A DNA stretch of 13,348 nucleotides from assembly GCA_027294925.1 (NCBI GenBank), contig JAPULM010000237.1, positions 1-13,348 of the forward strand, in the 5' to 3' direction. A model generated the notes under the pieces. That model searched no databases. It saw only the letters and a list, made by a program, of their open reading frames with translations, and had not been told where the DNA came from. The position numbers and the translations under genes are program-made. This DNA comes from a bacterium (GTDB taxonomy: Bacteria > Tectomicrobia > Entotheonellia > Entotheonellales > Entotheonellaceae). Within the stretch, counting starts at the first letter, position 1; every line of letters begins with the position of its first letter. Below, piece after piece: positions 7,482 to 13,348 of the stretch.

Positions 7482-7919
7482 ATGTCAAGCCGGACACTAA
7501 TTGGGGCAATTGTCGTTGGTTTAGTAGGTGGCGTAGCCTTGCCAACGGTGAGTTTTGCGCATCAATGGCATCGACACCATGTTTACCGTCACCATCAACC
7601 ACACCGTCATCATCATGATGCTCACCATTACCGCGGGCAGCGCTATTATGAACCCATGGCGCACCATCAGGCGTATGGCCAACTCCATTTCCGTTGGTCT
7701 GCGCCGGCCGCCCGTTTTGGTATCGTGTGGAACGTGCCTGTACAGCGCACCCACGCCAATAAAAATATGCATGGTGCTCGACGCCCTCGTTATCGTGCAG
7801 AGTCTCACCAGGTACGACAATCCTTCGTGACTACCGACGGTCGACCTTTGCGGCACAAAGGGGAACGGCGTCGTCACACAGGCTTTAAACGTTCTACTCG
7901 GGTTCGCACACAACGATAG
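7482..7919 (+). CDS. Small exported histidine-rich protein, unknown function
   Basis: A 145-aa protein I do not recognise as a named family. The first 26 residues form a classic signal peptide: SSR, a hydrophobic core LIGAIVVGLVGGVAL, and a likely cut after SFA (Ala26). The mature protein opens with twelve histidines between residues 27 and 49, in clusters such as RHHH and DAHH; twenty His occur overall. There are no cysteines, and the C-terminal third is strongly basic (Arg-rich). Such proteins often bind nickel, zinc, cobalt or copper in the periplasm; here that is inference from composition. ATG 7482 has AGGAG 6 nt upstream. An upstream GTG (7443) would place a charged tail before the signal peptide and is rejected. 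It precedes the phosphofructokinase gene by 144 bp. Confidence 0.75.
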   Translation: MSSRTLIGAIVVGLVGGVALPTVSFAHQWHRHHVYRHHQPHRHHHDAHHYRGQRYYEPMAHHQAYGQLHFRWSAPAARFGIVWNVPVQRTHANKNMHGARRPRYRAESHQVRQSFVTTDGRPLRHKGERRRHTGFKRSTRVRTQR

Positions 7920-7922
7920 GGT

Positions 7923-7939
7923 TGTGCAAGCGTTGCACA
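7923..7939 (+). terminator. Perfect dyad just after the His-rich gene, weak terminator or operator
   Basis: TGTGCAA and TTGCACA form a perfect 7-bp inverted repeat around GCG, four bases after the stop at 7917-7919, followed by GGTTTTCTG. The position fits a terminator, but the loop is short and the T-run has only four bases. A protein-binding site upstream of the phosphofructokinase is the other reading. Confidence 0.4.
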
Positions 7940-8013
7940 GGTTTTCTGCCAACCAGCCAGCCATTCCTTAATAGAAGTGACGTCGGCCGTCTCCTTGTGT
8001 ATCTTTGTGTTGT

Positions 8014-8023
8014 ACACTAGTGT
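8014..8023. promoter_or_regulatory. 10-bp palindrome at a possible -10 upstream of the phosphofructokinase
   Basis: ACACTAGTGT is a perfect palindrome 40 bp before the ATG at 8064. It overlaps a TACACT string (8013-8018) that could be a -10 element, though no -35 is found at proper spacing. A regulator bound here would block or shape transcription of the kinase gene. A palindrome of this length can occur by chance. Confidence 0.28.
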
Positions 8024-8063
8024 TGATGGACATTGGGTCAAACACAAAAGAAAGAGCAAGCTC

Positions 8064-9266
8064 ATGGTGGCAACAAAGGGGACGATTGGCATTCTTACCG
8101 GCGGTGGGGATGTGCCGGGATTGAATCCGGCTATCCGGGCGGTGACGTTTCGCGCCCTGCACGAAGGCTATCGGGTGCTCGGTCTGCTACGGGGCTGGGC
8201 GAGTTTAGTTGAACTGGTGCGAGATGTTGAAGCCGACAATAGTCACTGCGTCATCGAACTTACTGAAGATATGGTGGATCGCGCCGGTCGGACGGGTGGA
8301 ACGTTTTTACATACCTCAAGAACGCGACCGAGTCATCTACCCAAACAGGCTGTCCCTGCACACCTCAGGGATAAATACCAGGACGGCGTCAATGATGTGA
8401 CGCCAGAGGTGATCGACAACCTGGCGTTTTTGGGTGTTGACTATCTCATTCCGATTGGTGGTGATGATACGTTGAGTTATGCGCAACGTCTGCATCATGA
8501 AGGGGTGAAGATTGTCGCTATTCCGAAAACCATGGACAATGATGTATCGGGTACGGATTACTGTATTGGCTTTAGCACCTGTGTCACCCGCACCATCGAA
8601 ATGACTCAGGCGTTGTGCACCACGGCTGGGTCTCATCAACGCCTTTTGGTGATTGAGGTATTTGGTCGTTATGCCGGCTACACCGCGATGTTACCGACCA
8701 TAGCTGGTGCAGCTGACCGTTGCGTCATTCCCGAGCATCCCTTCGACGTGTCCCACCTTTGCCAGTTGTTGGTTGATGATTGGAAACGTCGCGCCGACAA
8801 CTACGCGGTCGTTTTGGTGTCGGAAGGCGCCATCCTAAGTGGTGATAGCGGTATGCATTTCGAAAGTGAAGAAGTGGACCAATATGGCCACAAGCGCTTA
8901 GGCGGTATAGGTGATCGGGTTGCTGCGTATCTGAAAGAACTTTCGGCCGACTTCAATCAGGGACGTCACATTAACGTGGTGAATCAAAGGCTAGGTTATC
9001 TGGTCCGTTGCGGCGACCCGGATGCGATGGATGCGATTGTGCCGATGGCGTTTGGCAATCTGGCGTTGGATTTGGTGTTGCATGATCAGCATGGCCGTCT
9101 CGTTTGTCTGCGTGATGGGTGTTATGATAGTGTTTCTATCGACGTGGTAGTAGAAGGCAACAAAAAAGTCGTCGACGTTGACGCGTACTACAATACGGAG
9201 CGCTTACGGCCAAAATATGAGGATTTCGCGCATCGTCCATTGTGGTTGATGACTGGTGACGGTTAA
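8064..9266 (+). CDS. pfp: 6-phosphofructokinase, residues of the pyrophosphate-dependent type
   Basis: A 400-aa phosphofructokinase, longer than the ~320 aa of E. coli PfkA. It phosphorylates fructose 6-phosphate at the glycolytic commitment step. Seen directly: N-terminal phosphate-donor loop TGGGDVPGLN (12-21), IGGDDTLS (131-138), PKTMDND (154-160, catalytic Asp158 and Asp160) and IEVFGRYAG (197-205, sugar-phosphate binding). Two positions separate donor types in this superfamily: ATP enzymes have GGDG and PGTIDND, PPi enzymes have GGDD and PKTxDND. Here Asp135 and Lys155 are both of the PPi type, so a reversible PPi-using enzyme is predicted from known family rules. ATG 8064 lies just before the conserved strand; an upstream ATG (7977) would add 29 unlikely residues. 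The ribosome site (AAGAG) is weak. It is followed after 18 bp by threonine synthase. Confidence 0.92.
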   Translation: MVATKGTIGILTGGGDVPGLNPAIRAVTFRALHEGYRVLGLLRGWASLVELVRDVEADNSHCVIELTEDMVDRAGRTGGTFLHTSRTRPSHLPKQAVPAHLRDKYQDGVNDVTPEVIDNLAFLGVDYLIPIGGDDTLSYAQRLHHEGVKIVAIPKTMDNDVSGTDYCIGFSTCVTRTIEMTQALCTTAGSHQRLLVIEVFGRYAGYTAMLPTIAGAADRCVIPEHPFDVSHLCQLLVDDWKRRADNYAVVLVSEGAILSGDSGMHFESEEVDQYGHKRLGGIGDRVAAYLKELSADFNQGRHINVVNQRLGYLVRCGDPDAMDAIVPMAFGNLALDLVLHDQHGRLVCLRDGCYDSVSIDVVVEGNKKVVDVDAYYNTERLRPKYEDFAHRPLWLMTGDG

Positions 9267-9284
9267 TGATAAGGAATAGGTACC

Positions 9285-10487
9285 ATGTCATTTCTCATCG
9301 ATCTGGAGTGTGCGGCATGCGGCGAACGCCACGACGCCGATATCTTACAAAATTTGTGTTTACATTGTGCTAAGCCGCTGCTGGCGCGTTATGACTTGCA
9401 GGCGGCCGGTCGACAGCTTTCAAGAGACGCGTTGGCCGGGCGGCAGCCGACACTATGGCGCTATCGGGAGATGCTACCGGTTCGCGATTCTGCTTATATC
9501 ATTAGCCTCGGCGAGGGTTGGACACCCTTGGTGCAGGCCGACCGGCTTGGTAAACGGCTCGGGGTTGACAGGCTGTTTATTAAAGATGAATCGCTCAATC
9601 CGACTGGCTCTTTCAAGGCACGAGGTCTGTGTTTGGCTGTATCACGAGCCAAAGAATTGGGGGCGACAGCCCTGGCCATCCCTTCAGCCGGCAATGCCGC
9701 TGGAGCCATGGCGGCGTATGCCGCCAAAGCCGGCTTGCCGGCGCATGTATTCATGCCGCAAGATACGCCATCAGCTTTTATTATTGAATGTCATGCGCAC
9801 GGCGCTCAAGTCGGCTTGATCGACGGTCTCATAACGGATTGTGGCCAGATTGTGGCCGAGCGTAAAGCAACCCACGGTTGGTTTGACGTCTCAACCTTGA
9901 AAGAGCCGTATCGTATCGAAGGTAAGAAGACCATGGGCTACGAGTTGGCGGAGCAATTCGGCTGGTCCTTGCCGGATGTGATTCTGTACCCAGCGGGTGG
10001 TGGTACGGGCCTGATTGGCATGTGGAAAGCCTTTGCAGAAATGCAGGCGCTGGGTTGGATAGGAACACAGCGGCCACGCATGGTGGCGGTCCAGGCTGCA
10101 GGTTGTCAGCCGATTGTACGGGCCTACGAGCAGGGCCTTGATGATGCACCCGAGTGGGAAAACGCGCATACCCTGGCGTCCGGTCTACGGGTGCCGCATG
10201 CGGTTGGCGATTTCTTAATGTTACAAGCGATTCGGGAGAGCGGTGGCTGTGCGATTGCGGTGCCCGATGAGGCAATGGTGGATGGCGTGCGGCAGATTGG
10301 CGCCACTGAAGGTATTTTTGCCGCTCCAGAAGGCGGCGCGGTACTGGCGGCACTGCAAGTGTTGCTTGACGACGGCTGGGTCGAACGCTCAGAGCGGATT
10401 GTGCTGTTCAATACTGGTAGCGGGCATAAGTATGTCGACAACCTGCATAGTCTGGCTCAGGCAGAGGATCATGTCGCGATGCCATGA
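9285..10487 (+). CDS. thrC: Threonine synthase with N-terminal zinc ribbon
   Basis: A 400-aa fold-type II PLP enzyme that converts O-phosphohomoserine to threonine, the last step of threonine synthesis. Seen directly: a zinc ribbon with Cys9, Cys12, Cys25 and Cys28, SLGEGWTPL (74-82), the cofactor lysine in NPTGSFKARG (Lys111), IPSAGNAAGAMAAYA (substrate and PLP region), a glycine-rich YPAGGGTGLIG phosphate cradle, and a C-terminal NTGSGHKY. Length and layout fit the ~400-aa threonine synthase class common in archaea and many bacteria. The start is ATG 9285 after AAGGAATAGG, 18 bp behind the phosphofructokinase, so they are probably co-transcribed. No homoserine kinase or dehydrogenase gene is nearby. 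Relatives in this fold can act on other 3-substituted amino acids, so the exact substrate is inferred. Confidence 0.9.
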   Translation: MSFLIDLECAACGERHDADILQNLCLHCAKPLLARYDLQAAGRQLSRDALAGRQPTLWRYREMLPVRDSAYIISLGEGWTPLVQADRLGKRLGVDRLFIKDESLNPTGSFKARGLCLAVSRAKELGATALAIPSAGNAAGAMAAYAAKAGLPAHVFMPQDTPSAFIIECHAHGAQVGLIDGLITDCGQIVAERKATHGWFDVSTLKEPYRIEGKKTMGYELAEQFGWSLPDVILYPAGGGTGLIGMWKAFAEMQALGWIGTQRPRMVAVQAAGCQPIVRAYEQGLDDAPEWENAHTLASGLRVPHAVGDFLMLQAIRESGGCAIAVPDEAMVDGVRQIGATEGIFAAPEGGAVLAALQVLLDDGWVERSERIVLFNTGSGHKYVDNLHSLAQAEDHVAMP

Positions 10488-10589
10488 GCACGGGGTGCAG
10501 GTGCTACTGAGCATCGGTGCGGGTGAAAAATACGAGCCTTCAGGTTAAGGCGCTTACAACCTAATAGGGTCTTAGGAGGTCGATGCACG

Positions 10590-10907
10590 ATGGCAGACTA
10601 TATCTACGTTGTCCAAATGGATGTGCCGGCCGAGATTGAGGATGAGTTTAATCGTGTGTATGACACCGAACATGTGCCTAACATTGTGCAGGTGCCCGGT
10701 GTGCACGGTTGCCGCCGCTATCGTCTGGAATCGGCCAACGTCGATGGCGTGTCGCGCTACGCCGCCATTTACGAAATTGACTCGCCGGATGTGCCAGACA
10801 GCGAGGGCTGGAAAGCGGCAGCGGAAAAAGGCGATTGGGCAAGCAAGATACGGCCTCACACCACCAACCGGTCGCATTGTATTTACAAGTGCATCTTGGG
10901 TGCCTAA
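10590..10907 (+). CDS. Small dimeric alpha/beta-barrel-type protein (EthD/Dabb-like)
   Basis: A 105-aa protein with the look of a ferredoxin-fold dimeric alpha/beta-barrel protein: a first strand YIYVVQMDVP, a helix EIEDEFNRVYDTEHVPNI, then VPGVHGCRRYRL, a middle strand YAAIYEI and a C-terminal DWASKIRPH stretch. The helix followed by HVPxIxxVPGV is shared by EthD-like and related small proteins that bind or transform small aromatic or hydrophobic molecules; function here is unknown. There is no signal peptide or membrane segment, so it is cytoplasmic. AGGAGGT (10574-10580) lies 9 nt before ATG 10590; another ATG at 10583 is out of frame. It follows threonine synthase by 102 bp in the same direction and converges on the carbamoylase gene. 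Confidence 0.75.
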   Translation: MADYIYVVQMDVPAEIEDEFNRVYDTEHVPNIVQVPGVHGCRRYRLESANVDGVSRYAAIYEIDSPDVPDSEGWKAAAEKGDWASKIRPHTTNRSHCIYKCILGA

Positions 10908-10939
10908 ATACGGCGTAGGGCAATTATTCCGCTGCTTTG

Positions 10940-10959
10940 GCAGGGGCGGGCTCCCTTGC
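10940..10959. terminator. Weak hairpin between convergent genes, possible terminator
   Basis: GCAGGG (10940-10945) can pair with CCC-TT-GC (10953-10959) with one bulged T around a 7-nt loop, in the 88-bp gap where the small barrel protein gene and the carbamoylase gene converge. A terminator is expected there, but no T-run follows on either strand, so support is thin. Confidence 0.25.
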
Positions 10960-10995
10960 TTCTAAAGGTGACCGCTAGGGTAAGAGTCGTCATCC

Positions 10996-12228
10996 TTATA
11001 CGTCATGCTGGGTCCGGATAGATGCTGCTGCGTCGGCCAGCACTTGACAGCCGAGAATGATGTCGGCCTCATTGGTGTCTTCAGCAAAGTCATGGCTGAT
11101 GCCGTTGATGCTGGGCACGAACAACATGGCGCAGGGAAGGTGCGGGCTGAGCACCATGGGATCATGGCCGGCCGCGCTTGGCATATGGACCCAGCGGTCT
11201 GCTGCGTGTTGCTCGGCAGCGGCTGCGATATGTGTTTGTAGACTGTCATCCATCAGGGTGGGCTGAATTGGCGCACGATTCCGTTGTGCTGTCACCTCAA
11301 CTGGCCCGTCGCGATTGGCGGCTTCGGCTAACCTGTGCACGGTTTGCTCAAAATGGTCGAGGCGGTCCTCGTCCGGATCGCGCCATTGCAGGAGCATCTC
11401 AGCCTTGCCCGGAATGACGCTAGGGGCGCCGGGGTCAAACGTCACGCGTCCTATTGTCCATACCGTTTTAGGGCCGGCGATGGCCTGCAAGGCCTGCCGC
11501 AGTTTGTAGGCGAAGTCGATCAGTGCCACCCCTGCGTCCTTGCGATTGGGCATTGGGGTGGTACCGGCATGATTCTGTTGGCCGTGGAAGTGAATTTGAC
11601 AGCCCCGTATGCCGACAATCGACGTCACCACGCCGATCTTGTTACCTGCCGCCTCCAGATGCGGTCCCTGTTCAATATGGGCTTCGAGGTAGCCAACATA
11701 ACGCTCTGGCTCAAGGCGAAGTGGCGCCACACCATCTAGACCGGCAGTGGATAAGGCGTCAGTTAGCGACTGTCCTGCTGCATTGGTGGCCGATTCAACA
11801 TCGGCTTGTCGTAGCACGCCACAAAATGATCGACTACCCAGACAGCCGAGATAGGCGCCTTCTTCGTCGATCCAGGCGACCGGGTCAACGGCGAGATGGC
11901 GGCTAAGCGGGTCCTCGGCGAAGGCGCGTACGATTTCGAGACCATAAATGACCCCCATGGCGCCATCTAACCAGCCGCCTCGTGGCTGGGTGTCGGAGTG
12001 GGAGCCGACGAGTAGAGCTTTGCCGGGCTTGCGGGAGCGGCCGATGACATTGCCCACGCCATCAATATGGGCCTCGACGCCCGCCTCGAGCATACGCTCG
12101 CGTAACCACTGACGGGATGCCAGATCGTCTGGCGACAGCGATGGCCGCACCACGCCATTGCCGTGCGCGCCGAACGTTCTGAGGTGCTGCAGGTCATCGA
12201 TTAGCCGCTTCGGGTTAATGGCGGGCAT
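10996..12228 (-). CDS. M20-family amidohydrolase: N-carbamoyl-L-amino acid hydrolase / allantoate amidohydrolase-like
   Basis: A 410-aa metal-dependent amidohydrolase of the hydantoinase/carbamoylase branch of the M20 peptidase family, the usual length for that branch. Seen directly: GSHSDTQPRGGWLDGAMGV with metal ligands His77 and Asp88, DEEG with Glu122/Glu123, LEAHIEQGP with His184, a QQNHAGTTPMPNR dimerisation-domain signature near 217-229, and SINGISHDFAEDT with His379 near the end. Members cleave N-carbamoyl-amino acids, allantoate or ureidoglycine-type substrates, usually with two divalent metals. ATG 12226-12228 is preceded by GAGGAA. The enzyme fits the step after hydantoin ring opening, which links it by function to hyuAB 7 kb away, but it lies on the opposite strand in its own unit, divergent from the alpha/beta hydrolase. 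Carbamoylase versus allantoate amidohydrolase cannot be settled by eye. Confidence 0.92.
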   Translation of the reverse strand: MPAINPKRLIDDLQHLRTFGAHGNGVVRPSLSPDDLASRQWLRERMLEAGVEAHIDGVGNVIGRSRKPGKALLVGSHSDTQPRGGWLDGAMGVIYGLEIVRAFAEDPLSRHLAVDPVAWIDEEGAYLGCLGSRSFCGVLRQADVESATNAAGQSLTDALSTAGLDGVAPLRLEPERYVGYLEAHIEQGPHLEAAGNKIGVVTSIVGIRGCQIHFHGQQNHAGTTPMPNRKDAGVALIDFAYKLRQALQAIAGPKTVWTIGRVTFDPGAPSVIPGKAEMLLQWRDPDEDRLDHFEQTVHRLAEAANRDGPVEVTAQRNRAPIQPTLMDDSLQTHIAAAAEQHAADRWVHMPSAAGHDPMVLSPHLPCAMLFVPSINGISHDFAEDTNEADIILGCQVLADAAASIRTQHDV

Positions 12229-12350
12229 TATATGCTTCCTCTGATCATGGTTGTATGGTGTAGAGTCGCCACCTTACTCGAAGCCTACCAAACCTGTCAA
12301 TGCCAATTCGGGGACACAATGCTCAACTACTGACCATACTGCGGAAGCAC

Positions 12351-12363
12351 ATAGGTTACCTAT
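12351..12363. promoter_or_regulatory. Perfect 13-bp dyad between divergent genes, candidate operator
   Basis: ATAGGT, a central T, then ACCTAT form a perfect 6-bp inverted repeat in the 282-bp region between the carbamoylase (minus) and the alpha/beta hydrolase (plus), 123 bp from the former and 148 bp from the latter start. That location and exact symmetry suit a dimeric regulator. No regulator gene is present in the window. Confidence 0.35.
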
Positions 12364-12497
12364 ACGGATTCAGCAAGACGATTGGCGCAGCGCCCGGGTG
12401 CTAAGAGGATTAGGATTAGGTCTTGATCGTTTAACGGTTGCGCAAACAGACGCAGTATTGAAAAGGGCCCAAAAAAACATGCTGCCCTGGCAAGCGC

Positions 12498-12504
12498 AAA
12501 GGAG
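12498..12504 (+). promoter_or_regulatory. Ribosome binding site deciding the GTG start of the alpha/beta hydrolase
   Basis: AAAGGAG lies 6 nt before GTG 12511, ideal spacing. The next in-frame ATG (12523) is 18 nt from this site, so GTG is preferred. Confidence 0.65.
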
Positions 12505-12510
12505 CCTGCT

Positions 12511-13287
12511 GTGCCGACGGAAATGATCAACGGTTTTCGCATGTATTACGAGGTTGCCGGCAGTGGTGTGCCGTTGCTGTTTGTTCATGGCGGTTTAGGT
12601 GGCGGTCGGGGCAGCGCCACCTTTCGTCAACATCAAATGGCGGCGTTGGCGGAGCATGCTGAGGTTATTGCGTTTGACCGTCGTGCCGCAGGGGTTTCGG
12701 AAACGCCGGCATCAGGCTACAGCTTTGAGCGTTTTATAGAGGACATCTTCGCCCTGCTTGACTATCTTGGCCACCAGCGGGTGATTTTAATGGGCACTTC
12801 GGCTGGGGGGCCACAGATTTTGCAAGCGACACTTACCGCGCCTGAACGTGTCATCGGGCTCATTCTGGGCAGCACGGCTTCACAGACGGTCAACGTACCG
12901 CCGGAACTGGCGTCACTCATTACATTTCTGGGAACTGACGGGCTAACCCAACTGCAGACGATGTTGTCACAATCAGGCCCAACTACAGCCGACGGCACAG
13001 CCTTGCACCCCGCACAGCAGTTCGGGGGCGTCCTGCAGACCTACTTGGCTTACCATCTACATGGCAATCCTATTGCCGACCGTCTTGGCGAGATCACGGC
13101 GCCGGGGCTTATTCTGCATGGTACGGCTGATGAGGAAGTACCGTTTGCCGAAGCGGAGCAATTAAAGGCCAGCTTGGCGAATGCGACGCTCATCCCCTTT
13201 GAGGCCGGTGGACACGGCATCATGGGCACCCATGCCGATGCCTACCGGGAAGCCATTGTGCCATTTTTACATTCCCTGACGGCGTGA
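12511..13287 (+). CDS. Alpha/beta hydrolase
   Basis: A 258-aa single-domain alpha/beta-hydrolase-fold protein, complete within the window. Seen directly: the oxyanion-hole strand LLFVHGGLGGG (His26-Gly27), FDRRAAGVSETP (55-66), the nucleophile elbow GTSAGG with Ser97, HGTADEEVPF with Asp207, and EAGGHGIM with His235, giving a full Ser-Asp-His triad. Members hydrolyse esters, lactones, epoxides or C-C bonds; the substrate cannot be inferred. No signal peptide, so cytoplasmic. GTG 12511 gives MPTEMINGFRMYYEVAG, a normal family beginning. The gene diverges from the carbamoylase, so both might share control over the intervening 282 bp. Nothing recognisable follows in the last 61 bp of the window. 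Confidence 0.9.
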   Translation: MPTEMINGFRMYYEVAGSGVPLLFVHGGLGGGRGSATFRQHQMAALAEHAEVIAFDRRAAGVSETPASGYSFERFIEDIFALLDYLGHQRVILMGTSAGGPQILQATLTAPERVIGLILGSTASQTVNVPPELASLITFLGTDGLTQLQTMLSQSGPTTADGTALHPAQQFGGVLQTYLAYHLHGNPIADRLGEITAPGLILHGTADEEVPFAEAEQLKASLANATLIPFEAGGHGIMGTHADAYREAIVPFLHSLTA

Positions 13288-13348
13288 TGTCAACGGCCGG
13301 ACAGAGGCTGATGCGCATGTTGTCCCCCCCATCCTACCTCTTTTAGGG

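Noticed and set aside
7977..8063. 29-residue N-terminal extension of the phosphofructokinase from an upstream ATG
   Set aside because: The family begins just before the GGGD loop. The extension would cover the likely promoter and has no ribosome site.
10488..10589. Repeated GGTGC/GCAC strings between threonine synthase and the small barrel gene as a terminator or riboswitch
   Set aside because: The GCAC-GGG-GTGC stem has only 4 bp and no T-run, and no riboswitch core is recognisable.
12251..12526. 91-residue plus-strand frame between the carbamoylase and alpha/beta hydrolase as a gene
   Set aside because: It starts at TTG without a ribosome site, has low-complexity content at its start and overlaps the hydrolase start. 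Only a weak possible remnant within it is kept as a finding.
13288..13348. GGACA...TGTCC pairing after the alpha/beta hydrolase as a terminator
   Set aside because: A 5-bp stem with a long loop and no proper T-run beside it; too weak to annotate.

Overview
This is a gene-dense bacterial window with moderately high GC and Shine-Dalgarno-led genes (AGGAGG-type sites, some GTG starts). Ten complete protein genes are visible, plus one gene cut by the left window edge and one truncated gene. The content is metabolic: ring-opening and amide hydrolysis, PLP enzymes, a sugar epimerase and a glycolytic kinase. The host looks like a metabolically versatile, probably uncultured, proteobacterium or relative. 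The lineage cannot be fixed from this sequence, and I see no rRNA, tRNA, CRISPR array or transposase.

Layout. At the left edge, a CoA-transferase subunit A gene runs leftward out of the window (1-219). Diverging from it across a 263-bp control region is a rightward catabolic operon. It contains HyuA-like (483-2561) and HyuB-like (2558-4201) subunits of an ATP-dependent hydantoinase/oxoprolinase, joined by a 4-bp overlap, and a class V PLP enzyme (4295-5503) behind a 93-bp spacer with a strong hairpin. Next comes a complete UDP-glucose 4-epimerase, galE (5606-6622). Its stop codon abuts a convergently oriented amidohydrolase gene that has only its first ~155 codons (6623-7087): a clear rearrangement or deletion scar.

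After an AT-richer 394-bp gap lies a small exported histidine-rich protein (7482-7919). It is followed by a 6-phosphofructokinase with the residues of the pyrophosphate-dependent type (8064-9266) and a zinc-ribbon threonine synthase (9285-10487) 18 bp behind it. A 105-aa dimeric alpha/beta-barrel-type protein follows (10590-10907). On the opposite strand is an M20-family N-carbamoyl-amino-acid hydrolase/allantoate amidohydrolase-like enzyme (10996-12228). Divergent from it is an alpha/beta hydrolase (12511-13287) that starts at GTG.

How the genes may work together (inference): HyuA/HyuB could open a cyclic imide or lactam ring using ATP. The M20 carbamoylase could remove a carbamoyl group from an opened hydantoin, and the class V PLP enzyme could act on the resulting amino acid. 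The CoA-transferase could activate the resulting acid. The carbamoylase is about 7 kb from hyuAB on the other strand, so joint control is not shown. The phosphofructokinase/threonine synthase pair looks like a separate transcription unit. I found no convincing undescribed multi-gene system. The best leads are the galE/amidohydrolase junction, the His-rich exported protein beside an isolated gap, and the hydantoinase-PLP enzyme operon with an unknown substrate.
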